Assembly (NCBI RefSeq): GCF_042657185.1
Contig: NZ_JBHSNN010000005.1
Source of the DNA: Ureibacillus thermophilus
GTDB taxonomy: Bacteria > Bacillota > Bacilli > Bacillales_A > Planococcaceae
Reading direction: 5' to 3' (one strand)
DNA length: 64,000 bases
Of the stretch, positions 1 through 8,728 are shown in pieces. Position 1 is the stretch's first letter; each line of letters begins with the position of its first letter. The notes under the pieces are model-generated. The model worked only from the letters and a program-made list of their open reading frames with translations. It searched no databases and had not been told where the DNA came from. The position numbers and the translations under genes were made by a program.

Positions 1-230
1 TAGTCATATCGCCGGAAAAACTGAATATCATTCGAAAAGAAAGATTAATTGCGCTAGGTTTAAGCGATGATGCAATGTATGCTCGGACAGACCGGATCGA
101 GAAAGAAATTGCTTATTTTTACAAAGTGGCTGAAAAATTAGGCTGTGAAGTAATTGATGTAACCAATAAGGCTGTTGAGGAAACAGCTAATGATATAATC
201 GAACGATTAGAACGATTAAAAAATAAGTAA
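1..230 (+). CDS. ppsR: 3' end of PPDK regulatory protein (PpsR/YqfL)
   Basis: This is the last 75 codons of a gene that starts before the window, read in frame from base 3 to the TAA at 228-230. The residues SPEKLN, RKERL.ALGL and the C-terminal CEVIDVTNKAVEETAN are typical of the DUF299 family, the bifunctional kinase/phosphorylase that regulates pyruvate phosphate dikinase or PEP synthase. The place just before dnaG and sigA agrees with the arrangement I recall in Bacillus. The catalytic P-loop is outside the window, so activity cannot be judged. A hairpin terminator follows directly. Confidence 0.85.
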   Translation, partial: VISPEKLNIIRKERLIALGLSDDAMYARTDRIEKEIAYFYKVAEKLGCEVIDVTNKAVEETANDIIERLERLKNK

Positions 231-234
231 AATC

Positions 235-258
235 CTCCGATTATAGGGAGGTTTTTTG
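235..258 (+). terminator. Rho-independent terminator after ppsR
   Basis: A CCTCC/GGGAGG stem with an AT-rich loop is followed by a run of T at 251-257. It separates ppsR from the dnaG-sigA transcript. The next 175 bases are very AT-rich and probably hold the dnaG promoter, but no clear box stands out. Confidence 0.8.
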
Positions 259-434
259 CGTTTTTTTATAAAATAGTTATAGAAATTTTAATTAAATTGT
301 TTTATAATAATAAAATTGGGGTAAAAATAATTTATAACAATTATTTTAAAAAATTAATTTTTTGTGTCGATTTTTTAAAGGGATTTTTCATTTTTTATCG
401 AATTGTGTTATGTAGCAACAAAGTTGGTGATGGA

Positions 435-2252
435 ATGGTAAATAAAATCCCTGAAGAGTTGATTGAAAAAATTCGAACAGAGTCGGATATAGTCGATGTC
501 ATCAGCGAATATATCCAGCTGACAAAAAGAGGTCGAAACTGGTTTGGGTTATGTCCATTCCATAACGAAAACACACCTTCTTTTTCCGTTTCCGAAGACA
601 AACAAATTTTCCATTGCTTTGGTTGTGGTGCTGGTGGAAATGTGATTACCTTTGTCATGGATATCGAAAATGTATCCTTTCCTGAAGCGGTTTCGAAATT
701 AGGAGAACGCATCGGCATACATATAGATATCCAAAACCAAAGTATGGACAACCGTCTTCGCAGCTATTCAAAAAAAGAAGAAAATATGCTGGACGCCCAT
801 CAATTTGTTGCTGAGTATTACCATCATTTATTGATGAACACAGAAGATGGTGAAAAAGCGTTAAATTATTTATTCAAAAGAGGATTTACAAGGGAAGATA
901 TCGAATCCAATGGTATAGGATATTCATTGCCAAATGGGGATTCGGTGACCGTACTTTTAAAGCGAAAAGGCTTTTCCTTAGATGAAATGGTCGAATGTGG
1001 GCTCATTATTCAACGGGAAAATGACCATACTTATTTTGACCGATTTCGAGGACGTATCATGTTTCCAATTCGCAATGAATCTGGAAAGGTGATTGGCTTT
1101 TCAGGCCGTTTAATTGAGCCGAAAGAATCAGAAGCGAAATATTTAAACAGCCCCGAAACTCCTATTTTTCGAAAAAGTGAAGTGCTTTTTAACCTGGATA
1201 AGGCGAGAACTTCAATTCGAAAAAAACGTCAAGCCATATTAATGGAAGGTTTCATGGATGTACTTGCTGCAAATAAAGCGGGAATTGATAACGCTGTAGC
1301 AACAATGGGCACTTCCCTGACAAAGGAGCATATCACAAGGCTAAAACGCTTAGTTCGAAAAGTAGTTATTTGTTATGATGGTGATCATGCTGGATGGGAA
1401 GCTGCGAAACGTGCTGCAGAGTTATTATATAATGAACAAATGGAGGTTGAAGTCGTCGTACTGCCTGAACAGTTAGATCCTGATGCGTATATTCGAAATT
1501 ATGGTACAGAATCTTTTGTTCAGATGGTTGAAAAACCGCATGCATACATGTCATTTATGATGATGTATGCACGACGGAACAAAAATTTCCAATTTGAAAA
1601 CGATATTCTACAATACATCCAAGAAGTGCTTGAACAATTAGTTGGCAGAGCATCGCCTATCGAACGTGACTTATATATAAAGGAATTGGCGAAGGAAACA
1701 AAAGTTTCGGAAGAGGCGATTTATGCACAATTCAGAAAATTAGATGCTGACTTTGCTAAAAATTATAAACGAGCAGACCAAAACAACTCAATAAAAAGTA
1801 TCGACTTTCATCCGAAAAATTTAAATGCCACAGAACGTGCAGAAAGATTGCTTCTTTCTCATATGCTATTTGATATGGAAGTAGTAAAACACATTATAGA
1901 AAGCGATGATCCGCAGCCCTTTGTACATGATGAATATATTGCGGTATTTGTTCGCTTAATCGGCTTTTGTGAAGAACATGGAACATCAGATTATCAGCGT
2001 TTTCTTGAAATTTTAGATGATGCTGAACTTCGGAAAATTGTGATGGAAGCAGCGCTTGTAGAACGCGATCCAGAATATAAAGATGCTGAAATACAAGATT
2101 GTTTAAAACATTTGAAAAAACATCGCTTAGAGCTCGAAATAGAAAAGCTTATGCACGATTCCAAAGAAGCTGAACGAATGCACGAATATGATAAAGCTTT
2201 GGATCTTTTTCAAAGAATGGTTCAACTGAAAAGAACTTTATCTGCGATTTGA
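435..2252 (+). CDS. dnaG: DNA primase DnaG
   Basis: DNA primase makes the RNA primers for replication and works with the replicative helicase. The 605-residue product is close to the Bacillus subtilis length. The N-terminal CHC2 zinc ribbon is complete (C40, H43, C61, C64). The TOPRIM core shows the acidic motif LMEGFMDVL and later CYDGDHAG, and a helicase-binding C-terminal region follows. The frame is open upstream to 297, but family alignment starts at MVNKIPEEL, so ATG 435 was chosen; its ribosome site (GGTGATGG) is weak. It sits 31 bases before sigA, as in the macromolecular synthesis operon of Bacillus. Confidence 0.97.
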   Translation: MVNKIPEELIEKIRTESDIVDVISEYIQLTKRGRNWFGLCPFHNENTPSFSVSEDKQIFHCFGCGAGGNVITFVMDIENVSFPEAVSKLGERIGIHIDIQNQSMDNRLRSYSKKEENMLDAHQFVAEYYHHLLMNTEDGEKALNYLFKRGFTREDIESNGIGYSLPNGDSVTVLLKRKGFSLDEMVECGLIIQRENDHTYFDRFRGRIMFPIRNESGKVIGFSGRLIEPKESEAKYLNSPETPIFRKSEVLFNLDKARTSIRKKRQAILMEGFMDVLAANKAGIDNAVATMGTSLTKEHITRLKRLVRKVVICYDGDHAGWEAAKRAAELLYNEQMEVEVVVLPEQLDPDAYIRNYGTESFVQMVEKPHAYMSFMMMYARRNKNFQFENDILQYIQEVLEQLVGRASPIERDLYIKELAKETKVSEEAIYAQFRKLDADFAKNYKRADQNNSIKSIDFHPKNLNATERAERLLLSHMLFDMEVVKHIIESDDPQPFVHDEYIAVFVRLIGFCEEHGTSDYQRFLEILDDAELRKIVMEAALVERDPEYKDAEIQDCLKHLKKHRLELEIEKLMHDSKEAERMHEYDKALDLFQRMVQLKRTLSAI

Positions 2253-2283
2253 TTGAGATTGGTTTTTATAAGGAGGAAGGTTT

Positions 2284-3408
2284 ATGGCAGACAATTTGTC
2301 AGAACGTTCAAGAGAAATTTTAGAAAAAAATTTGGAAGAGGCGAAAAATTTTCTTCGACAAAAAGCAAAAGATGAAGGAATTTCCATGGAGGAAATTTCT
2401 AAAAAGCTGGAACCATTTGAATTAGAACCTGATGAGATCTTTCACTTTGCAGAAGAATTAGAAAGCCAATACGACATTCGAGTGGAAGGAAAAGAAGAGT
2501 TCGAAGAAGAAGCGATCGCGAAACAAGAAGAATTGGAAGAAGAATTTGATTTAAATGATTTAAGCGTTCCTCCTGGTGTGAAAATTAACGACCCTGTTCG
2601 AATGTATTTAAAAGAAATTGGACGTGTCGATTTATTAACTGCAGAAGAAGAAACGGAATTAGCAAAGCGCATTGAGCAAGGTGATGAAGAAGCTCGAAAA
2701 CGACTTGCAGAAGCGAACTTGCGATTAGTGGTATCTATCGCAAAACGATACGTGGGTCGCGGAATGCTGTTCTTGGATTTAATTCAAGAAGGAAATATGG
2801 GGTTAATTAAAGCGGTTGAAAAATTCGATCACCGCAAAGGATTTAAATTTTCTACGTATGCTACATGGTGGATTCGACAAGCCATTACCCGTGCCATTGC
2901 TGATCAAGCGAGAACAATCCGCATTCCAGTTCATATGGTAGAAACAATCAATAAATTAGTGCGCGTTCAACGTCAATTATTGCAAGACTTAGGCCGCGAA
3001 CCAACACCAGAAGAAATTGCAGAAGAAATGGATTTAACTCCTGAGAAAGTTCGGGAAATCTTAAAAATTGCCCAAGAACCGGTATCTTTGGAAACGCCAA
3101 TTGGTGAAGAAGACGATTCCCATTTAGGCGATTTTATTGAAGATCATGATGCGCAATCCCCAGCGGATCACGCAGCTTACGAACTATTAAAAGAACAGCT
3201 TGAAGATGTATTAGATACATTAACTGACCGTGAAGAAAACGTGCTTCGCCTTCGTTTCGGCTTAGATGATGGCCGTACGCGCACCCTCGAAGAAGTCGGC
3301 AAAGTTTTCGGTGTAACCCGTGAACGTATTCGCCAAATTGAGGCAAAAGCCTTAAGAAAATTGCGCCACCCATCCCGAAGCAAACGTTTAAAAGACTTCT
3401 TGGAATAA
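2284..3408 (+). CDS. sigA: Primary sigma factor SigA (RpoD)
   Basis: This is the housekeeping sigma-70 factor, which directs RNA polymerase to vegetative promoters. The 374-residue protein has a short acidic region 1.1, then region 1.2 (DPVRMYLKEIG), region 2 with the -10 reading helix (YATWWIRQAITRAI), region 3, and a region 4 helix-turn-helix at the C-terminus (VTRERIRQIEAKALRKLR). It lacks the large non-conserved insert of enterobacterial RpoD, as is normal for Bacillales. A strong site AAGGAGG lies just before the ATG. It is probably cotranscribed with dnaG and ends at a strong terminator. Confidence 0.98.
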   Translation: MADNLSERSREILEKNLEEAKNFLRQKAKDEGISMEEISKKLEPFELEPDEIFHFAEELESQYDIRVEGKEEFEEEAIAKQEELEEEFDLNDLSVPPGVKINDPVRMYLKEIGRVDLLTAEEETELAKRIEQGDEEARKRLAEANLRLVVSIAKRYVGRGMLFLDLIQEGNMGLIKAVEKFDHRKGFKFSTYATWWIRQAITRAIADQARTIRIPVHMVETINKLVRVQRQLLQDLGREPTPEEIAEEMDLTPEKVREILKIAQEPVSLETPIGEEDDSHLGDFIEDHDAQSPADHAAYELLKEQLEDVLDTLTDREENVLRLRFGLDDGRTRTLEEVGKVFGVTRERIRQIEAKALRKLRHPSRSKRLKDFLE

Positions 3409-3422
3409 TTTGATGATATGAT

Positions 3423-3450
3423 AAGGTACCCAATTTGGGTGCCTTTTTAT
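3423..3450 (+). terminator. Terminator after sigA
   Basis: The stem AGGTACCC/GGGTGCCT with a five-base loop is followed by TTTTTAT. It closes the dnaG-sigA transcript. Confidence 0.85.
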
Positions 3451-3559
3451 ATGAAAACTTTAACAAATTTTCATAGAGATTTATTACTTTCTATCGATGT
3501 CAAAAAGTAGAAATTCATATAAAATATAGACAAATAACTAAACATGTTGGGGAATATTT

Positions 3560-4126
3560 ATGGAAAATCCTAAAAGACAAATCATCATCAATGAAATCTT
3601 ATTTTGGAAGCAAAATAAACTTTTGCCAGAACAATATTGCGATTTTTTGCTGACTTTATATATGGAAGGCGAAGGCATTGAGGAACAGGATAATATTAGT
3701 TTTAAAAAGTCGATAATAGTGAAAGAAAAGCGCAAAAAACGTCTTTTCTCCCTGGGAATCATTTTATTTTCAATAGCCCTTTTAGCGCTCCTATTTTTCT
3801 TGTCATCCTATTATTTTGTGATTGGCGCAATTGTTGTTGGAATCGTTGCCATTTTATTTATCATTTATTCATATAAATTTGCAAAAAAACATGATTTTAT
3901 TACACCGATTTTGCAAGTAGCAGCGGCATTGCTGATTTTTGGCATATCGGTGAAAGTGAGCTTAGTCTATTTTGAGAATAATAATGTCGTTTTATATTCT
4001 TTGCTTATTGCCAATTGCCTAATGTGGACGATAACGGGCGTAAGATTGAAGCTTTTGTATTTTACAATTTCCGGTGTGTTAGGATTACTAATCATTATTG
4101 GATATCAAATCTTTTTCCTCTCATAA
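3560..4126 (+). CDS. Multi-pass membrane protein of unknown function
   Basis: I do not recognise a functional family with certainty. The 188-residue protein has a polar N-terminal domain of about 65 residues (EILFWKQNKLLPEQYCDFLL) followed by about five hydrophobic segments (roughly residues 65-85, 88-107, 118-134, 140-155 and 165-185). The layout, a short soluble helical N-terminus plus a membrane barrel, resembles DUF2157-like proteins of Bacillales, but this is only a resemblance. The start at 3560 has GGGGAA upstream. It stands alone between sigA and cccA with an AT-rich leader. Confidence 0.7.
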   Translation: MENPKRQIIINEILFWKQNKLLPEQYCDFLLTLYMEGEGIEEQDNISFKKSIIVKEKRKKRLFSLGIILFSIALLALLFFLSSYYFVIGAIVVGIVAILFIIYSYKFAKKHDFITPILQVAAALLIFGISVKVSLVYFENNNVVLYSLLIANCLMWTITGVRLKLLYFTISGVLGLLIIIGYQIFFLS

Positions 4127-4140
4127 AGAGAATTTTTTCA

Positions 4141-4211
4141 TTCATTTTCTTAAAATAATTTTAAGAGGATTTGAAACAATAATAATCCAACGTTTTTTTT
4201 AAGAAAATGAA
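4141..4211. repeat. Inverted repeat between membrane gene and cccA
   Basis: A 14-bp arm (TTCATTTTCTTAAA, 4141-4154) is repeated inverted at 4198-4211, with a smaller AT-rich palindrome inside. It may act as a weak bidirectional terminator or processing hairpin. The rest of the 250-base gap up to cccA is AT-rich. Confidence 0.5.
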
Positions 4212-4378
4212 AAACTCTAGGATAGAGCTAAATTGTGAAAAATTGTCGAATTTGTTACATTCCTTGTAAAACTTTCTGTTTAGGTCTTTTCGTTTTATAA
4301 AATATGAAGTACAATAATGGTTGTTGACTATATTCTATTATTTTATAGTATTCATGAATTATTAAGGAGGTTAAACAC

Positions 4379-4729
4379 ATGAGAAACAACCCGATTGTTC
4401 CTTATATCCTCATTATGGCATTGGGTATCGCACTTATCTTCTTCTTGTCATTAGATGGTGTCGAAAAACAAAAAGAAGCTGCTGAAGGTGCAGATGGTGC
4501 AACAACTGAAACTGCAGATGCAGAAGATGGAGCAGCTTTAGTTCAAACTTGTATTGGATGCCATGGTCAAGACTTAAAAGGTGGCATGGGTCCAGAAATC
4601 GCTGGACTTGATGCGGATCGTATCGTGGATGTTCTTGAAAACGGTATCGAAGGAACTCCTATGACACCTGGAATGAAAACTGGCGACGAAGCGAAAAAAA
4701 TTGCCGAATACATCAGTTCTTTAGAATAA
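4379..4729 (+). CDS. cccA: Membrane-anchored cytochrome c550
   Basis: A small c-type cytochrome of 116 residues that carries electrons on the outer face of the membrane. It has one N-terminal membrane helix (about residues 7-25), an acidic, Ala/Thr-rich linker, then a haem-binding CIGCH motif and a distal Met in GTPMTPGM. Size, anchor type and position after sigA match CccA of Bacillus subtilis. The ribosome site AAGGAGG is strong. A possible promoter with TTGACT near 4324 and an AT-rich -10 lies upstream. A terminator follows at once, so it is monocistronic. Confidence 0.93.
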   Translation: MRNNPIVPYILIMALGIALIFFLSLDGVEKQKEAAEGADGATTETADAEDGAALVQTCIGCHGQDLKGGMGPEIAGLDADRIVDVLENGIEGTPMTPGMKTGDEAKKIAEYISSLE

Positions 4730-4735
4730 TCTCTT

Positions 4736-4776
4736 AAATCCTTAGTTGCAATAGGCGACTAAGGATTTGTTTTTTT
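4736..4776 (+). terminator. Terminator after cccA
   Basis: The stem AAATCCTTAGTTGC/GCGACTAAGGATTT with a five-base loop is followed by GTTTTTTT. Confidence 0.9.
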
Positions 4777-4822
4777 ATATAATGAATAAGAGGCATAAAT
4801 TAACAATAAAGGCGGGTATATC

Positions 4823-5521
4823 ATGAATGCACAAAATCTTTCCAAACGACTTGAAACAGTAGCTTCCTTTGTGCCAAAAGGAGCAATTGTGGCAGATATC
4901 GGTTCTGACCATGCCTATTTGCCATGTTATTTAGTCCATAAAGGGATTGTACAAAAAGCTGTTGCCGGTGAAGTTGTGGACGGGCCTTATCAATCGGCTT
5001 TAAAGAAAGTGAAAGAAGAAGGATTAGAAGATCGCATTACGGTGAGGCTAGCGGACGGGCTAGAAGCTATTGGAGAAAGCGATGGGGTGGATACCATTAC
5101 CATTGCCGGCATGGGGGGCTCATTAATCGTCTCCATTCTCGAAAAAAATCCTGAAAAACTGGAGTCTGTTCACCGGCTAATTTTGCAGCCAAATAAACAC
5201 GCCAAATTCATCCGCAAATGGGCGCTCGCTCACCAATGGGAAATCATTGACGAAGCCATTGTCGAAGAAGATGCAAAGATTTATGAAATTCTCGTTTTAG
5301 AGCGGGGACAAATGGAATTAACGGAAGCGGAAATATTATTGGGCAAACATCTATTGCGAGAGAAATCGGAGGTATTTTTAAAAAAATGGAACAATGAAGT
5401 GAAGCATTGGAAAAAAGTGCTTCAATCGCTGGAAAAAGCGGAATCAACGCCGGAGATTATAGCGAAGCGGGAAGAGTTGCTTCATCACATTGCACTAGTG
5501 GAGGAGGTCATCCAATCATGA
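4823..5521 (+). CDS. trmK: tRNA (adenine-22-N1)-methyltransferase TrmK
   Basis: The enzyme methylates N1 of A22 in tRNA using S-adenosylmethionine. The 232-residue protein has a Rossmann-type SAM motif VADIGSDHAYLPCYL near residue 25, a TITIAGMGG segment, LQPNKH in the catalytic region, and a C-terminal coiled-coil tail with many Lys and Glu residues, as in the YqfN family. It overlaps yqfO by four bases (ATGA at 5518-5521), which suggests translational coupling. The same pair is conserved in Bacillus. Confidence 0.92.
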   Translation: MNAQNLSKRLETVASFVPKGAIVADIGSDHAYLPCYLVHKGIVQKAVAGEVVDGPYQSALKKVKEEGLEDRITVRLADGLEAIGESDGVDTITIAGMGGSLIVSILEKNPEKLESVHRLILQPNKHAKFIRKWALAHQWEIIDEAIVEEDAKIYEILVLERGQMELTEAEILLGKHLLREKSEVFLKKWNNEVKHWKKVLQSLEKAESTPEIIAKREELLHHIALVEEVIQS

Positions 5522-6636
5522 AGAAAGCAAATGGGAACGAAATCATTCAGCTGTTTGAAAGTTGGGCGCCGAAAAAATTGGCTTGCATGGAAAATGACCC
5601 AATCGGCCTTGCAATCGGCACGTTGAATAAAGAAGTGACAAAGGTATTAGTAACGCTTGATGTAAATGAAGAGGTAGCCGATGAAGCCATTGAAAAAGGA
5701 TGCCAGCTCATCATAGCCCATCATCCGCCCATTTTCCGCAAATTATCTAATTTAAGAACGGACACGCCTAGCGGGAAACTTTACGAAAAGCTTATAAAAA
5801 ATGATATTGCTGTGTATGCCGCCCATACGAACTTGGATGTGGCGGAAGGCGGTGTCAATGATTTGCTTGCGGATGCATTGGAACTGGAAAACCGTGAAAT
5901 TTTAGAAAAAACCTACTCCGAACATTTAATGAAACTTGCGGTGTTTGTGCCGGTTGACCATGCAGAGGAGCTTCGCTATGTTCTTGCAAAAGCAGGCGCT
6001 GGAAAAATCGGCAATTATGATTCCTGCAGCTATTCAACAGCCGGTACAGGGCGTTTCCGACCGTTAGAGGGGGCGAATCCATACATTGGAGATGTGGGTG
6101 AGATTGAATCAACAGAGGAAGAAAAAATCGAAGTAGTTTTTCCAACATCCATGAAAAATAGAATTTTAAAAGCCATGTTGAATGCCCATCCATATGAAGA
6201 GCCTGCTTATGACCTTTATACATTGGCCCAGGAAACAAATGAATACGGCATTGGGCGCATCGGCACGTTGAAAGAGACAATGACATTGCGGCAATTTGCG
6301 GAGTATGTAAAAGAGCGATTCAATGTTCCAATGGTGCGCATTGTAGGTAAAGAAAATGAAACGGTATCCAAAGTTGCAGTGCTTGGAGGAGACGGAAATA
6401 AATATATCCATATTGCAAAAAGAGCCGGAGCGGATGTGTTTGTAACGGGAGATATGTATTTCCATGTGGCTCAAGATGCCCAAGCCATAGGATTAAATAT
6501 TGTGGATCCTGGCCATCATGTGGAAAAAGTGATGATCAAAGGGGTAAAAGAAAAAATGACCGCCCTTTGTGATGGAAAACTAGATGTGGAGTTTATCGAA
6601 TCTGAAGTGAATACAGAACCGTTTATTTTTATTTAA
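5518..6636 (+). CDS. yqfO: Nif3-like dinuclear metal protein YqfO
   Basis: This belongs to the Nif3/DUF34 family, whose precise biochemical role is unsettled; it is often labelled GTP cyclohydrolase I type 2 by similarity. The 372-residue protein has metal ligands in IIAHHP (H68, H69), AHTNLD and the C-terminal GHHVEK. A CutA-like insert domain (about residues 135-230) splits the Nif3 core, as in the Bacillus form. The true start is ATG 5518, which overlaps the trmK stop; the frame is open further upstream but inside trmK. The length is as expected for the family. Confidence 0.9.
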   Translation: MKKANGNEIIQLFESWAPKKLACMENDPIGLAIGTLNKEVTKVLVTLDVNEEVADEAIEKGCQLIIAHHPPIFRKLSNLRTDTPSGKLYEKLIKNDIAVYAAHTNLDVAEGGVNDLLADALELENREILEKTYSEHLMKLAVFVPVDHAEELRYVLAKAGAGKIGNYDSCSYSTAGTGRFRPLEGANPYIGDVGEIESTEEEKIEVVFPTSMKNRILKAMLNAHPYEEPAYDLYTLAQETNEYGIGRIGTLKETMTLRQFAEYVKERFNVPMVRIVGKENETVSKVAVLGGDGNKYIHIAKRAGADVFVTGDMYFHVAQDAQAIGLNIVDPGHHVEKVMIKGVKEKMTALCDGKLDVEFIESEVNTEPFIFI

Positions 6637-6679
6637 AAGTGGAAATAAATAAGAAATGTCAAGCAATCCTATGCATGAG

Positions 6680-7045
6680 AAGAGGTTGGGACAAATCTAA
6701 AAAAGAGGCTGGGACAAATCTAAAAAAGAGGCTGGGACAAATCTAAAAAAACATCATTTTCTCCAAGGAGAAAATGATGTTTTTTTGATATGTTATTAAA
6801 ATTGATTTCCGTTCCGGGGACGCTTTCCGCGGGCCCGGCTAGACTCTCCTCTGAGTCATTCCTTCGCTCCTCGTGGTCTTGAGAGGGCTCGTCGCAGGAA
6901 AGCTTTGAATTTACTTCCTTGAGCTTGCTCCGCTTGTGCGCGACAGGAATTTGCCCCGTCACTTCAATCATTTTTCGTTAGTTCAATTTTTTATCAAAAC
7001 TCTTTCAACTGCCCCTTTCATTTTTTGTTTATGTCCCAGCCTCTT
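6680..7045. mobile_element. Repeat element copy 1 (MITE-like, with terminator hairpin)
   Basis: The element is bounded by inverted ends AAGAGGCTGGGACA...TGTCCCAGCCTCTT. The left end is present three times in tandem with a strict 23-bp period (6680, 6703, 6726). Next to it lies a perfect hairpin (6745-6786) with A and T tails. The middle is GC-rich and palindromic (TTCCGCGGGCCCGG region), and the right part is AT-rich. Copies 2 (32420-32695, opposite orientation) and 3 (45480-45780) share both ends and the hairpin; the centre of this copy has diverged. No transposase, convincing coding frame or target duplication is visible. It follows yqfO. The 184 bases after it, up to yqfQ, hold nothing clear. 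Confidence 0.8.
6745..6786. terminator. Bidirectional terminator hairpin in repeat copy 1
   Basis: A perfect stem ACATCATTTTCTCC/GGAGAAAATGATGT has A7 on the left and T7 on the right, so it can terminate transcription from either side. It probably ends the trmK-yqfO transcript. Confidence 0.8.
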
Positions 7046-7229
7046 CTTTTTTGTTGATTGAACTTCTCTTAACAGAAGCCCGCACCAAAGGAAGGATATA
7101 ACACTACGAAATCCCTGTCAACGAAAAGCCGTCCAAATATGGCAGATGGGAACGTATGGTGCTGTACCATTCATTCACAGTTTGCATATGATAGCTAATA
7201 GAAGGCTTATGTCAAGAAAGGAGATTTCC

Positions 7230-7622
7230 ATGCGACCACCTCATTATCCTTACCAGATGCCGCCGGGAAGACCGAATTATTTCGCACCAAGACCTCCACA
7301 ATACGGTTTTAGACCAGGACCATACCCGCCACCAATGCCACCAGGTTTCCAAGCGCCAAAAGGAACAGCCAAAATCGATTCCATTTTGGAAACAGCCAAT
7401 CGATTTTTAGCGACAGCCCAAAGCTTCCAGCCATATATCCAACAGGCTGCACCGATGCTTCGGAATTTGCCTGCATTGTGGAAATTATATAAAGGATTTC
7501 AAGGAATCCCCTCGCCAGGCAGCCCATTGAATGAAGAAAAAAGAAAACCATCCAGAACATCTAATGAAAGCAAGCCATCCATGCCAAAAATCTATCAACC
7601 TCCTTACGATAATCTAGAATAG
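7230..7622 (+). CDS. yqfQ: YqfQ/VrrA-like proline-rich protein
   Basis: The 130-residue protein begins with a Pro/Gly/Tyr-rich tract (about residues 1-45, PPGRP, PPQYGFRPGPYPPPMPPG) and continues with a helical segment (DSILETANRFLATAQSFQPYIQQ) typical of the YqfQ family; its anthrax homologue is VrrA. Function is not known. The start is ATG 7230 because AAAGGAG precedes it; the frame is open further upstream without a ribosome site. It lies just before ispH. Confidence 0.8.
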   Translation: MRPPHYPYQMPPGRPNYFAPRPPQYGFRPGPYPPPMPPGFQAPKGTAKIDSILETANRFLATAQSFQPYIQQAAPMLRNLPALWKLYKGFQGIPSPGSPLNEEKRKPSRTSNESKPSMPKIYQPPYDNLE

Positions 7623-7685
7623 ATGCTTTGTAATCATAGGTCAGCTCCGGTATAATAATACTATGTACCAACAGAAGGAGTTGAC

Positions 7686-8660
7686 ATGATGGAAGTCATC
7701 AAAATAAATCCTCGAGGCTATTGCTATGGCGTAGTGGATGCAATGGTTATCGCAAGAAATGCTTCATTGGATAAAACATTACCAAGACCAATTTATATAT
7801 TAGGAATGATTGTTCATAATAAACACGTTGTAGATGCTTTTGAAAAGGAAGGAATTATTACCCTTGACGGTGAAAATCGAAAAGAAATCATCGAGAAAGT
7901 GGATAAAGGGACCGTCATCTTCACGGCTCATGGGGTTTCCCCGGAAGTACGTGAAATTGCGAAACGAAAAGGTCTTGTTGCGATAGATGCAACTTGCCCG
8001 GACGTGACTGTAACCCATGATTTAATTCGGGAAAAATCGAGCCAAGGTTATGATATTATCTATATCGGCAAAAAGAATCATCCGGAGCCTGAAGGGGCAA
8101 TTGGAGTTGCGCCAGAACACGTGCATATAGTGGAGAAGAAAGAAGATATTGACAAATTGAATTTGCAAAATGATAAATTGCTCGTGACTAATCAAACAAC
8201 GATGAGCCAATGGGATGTTAAACATTTAATGGACTATATTAAAGAAAAATATCCAACTATCGAAGTCCATAAAGAAATTTGCATGGCTACACAAGTGCGC
8301 CAGGAAGCAGTTGCGAATCAGGCAAAAGATGCAGATTTGCTCATTGTTGTAGGCGATCCTCGCTCCAACAATACGAATCGTTTAAAGCAAGTGTCTGAAG
8401 AAATTGCAGGTACGCCTGCCTATCGCATTGCAGATTTATCGGAATTAAACATTGAGTGGTTAATGGATGTAGAAAAAGTGGCCGTTACAGCAGGCGCTTC
8501 CACACCAACGCCGATTGTCAAGGAAGTCATTGCATTTTTGGAGAAGTTCGACAAAAACGACCCATCGACCCATGAAATTAAACGCACAGTGACCCTTGAT
8601 AAAATCCTTCCGAAAATCAAAGAGCCGAAACCGGTGAAGAAAATTCTGCCCGAAGAATAA
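7686..8660 (+). CDS. ispH: 4-hydroxy-3-methylbut-2-enyl diphosphate reductase IspH
   Basis: IspH performs the last step of the MEP isoprenoid pathway, reducing HMBPP to IPP and DMAPP with a 4Fe-4S cluster. The three cluster cysteines are visible in GYCYGV, ATCPDVT and EICMATQ, and substrate-binding motifs HNKHV, FTAHGVSPE and ATQVRQE are present. Either ATG 7686 or 7689 may be used; AAGGAG at 7675-7680 fits 7689 slightly better. The length (about 324) is normal for Bacillales, which carry a C-terminal extension (KEPKPVKK). It has its own leader with a TATAATA-like box near 7651. Confidence 0.96.
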   Translation: MMEVIKINPRGYCYGVVDAMVIARNASLDKTLPRPIYILGMIVHNKHVVDAFEKEGIITLDGENRKEIIEKVDKGTVIFTAHGVSPEVREIAKRKGLVAIDATCPDVTVTHDLIREKSSQGYDIIYIGKKNHPEPEGAIGVAPEHVHIVEKKEDIDKLNLQNDKLLVTNQTTMSQWDVKHLMDYIKEKYPTIEVHKEICMATQVRQEAVANQAKDADLLIVVGDPRSNNTNRLKQVSEEIAGTPAYRIADLSELNIEWLMDVEKVAVTAGASTPTPIVKEVIAFLEKFDKNDPSTHEIKRTVTLDKILPKIKEPKPVKKILPEE

Positions 8661-8674
8661 TGGGAGAAAATATA

Positions 8675-8725
8675 AAAGGATTTTATATATTAGCGGACTC
8701 TAATATATAAAATCCTTTATTTTTA
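8675..8725. terminator. Bidirectional terminator between ispH and dctR
   Basis: A long stem (8675-8692 with 8701-8718) of AAAGGATTTTATATATTA type, eight-base loop, is flanked by A- and T-rich tails. It serves the convergent ispH and dctR genes. Confidence 0.85.
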
Positions 8726-8728
8726 TGC

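Noticed and set aside
6720..6971. Coding frame of 83 codons inside repeat copy 1 (minus strand)
   Set aside because: It lies in the hairpin and GC-rich centre of the repeat, has no ribosome site and is not kept open in the other copies at the same length.
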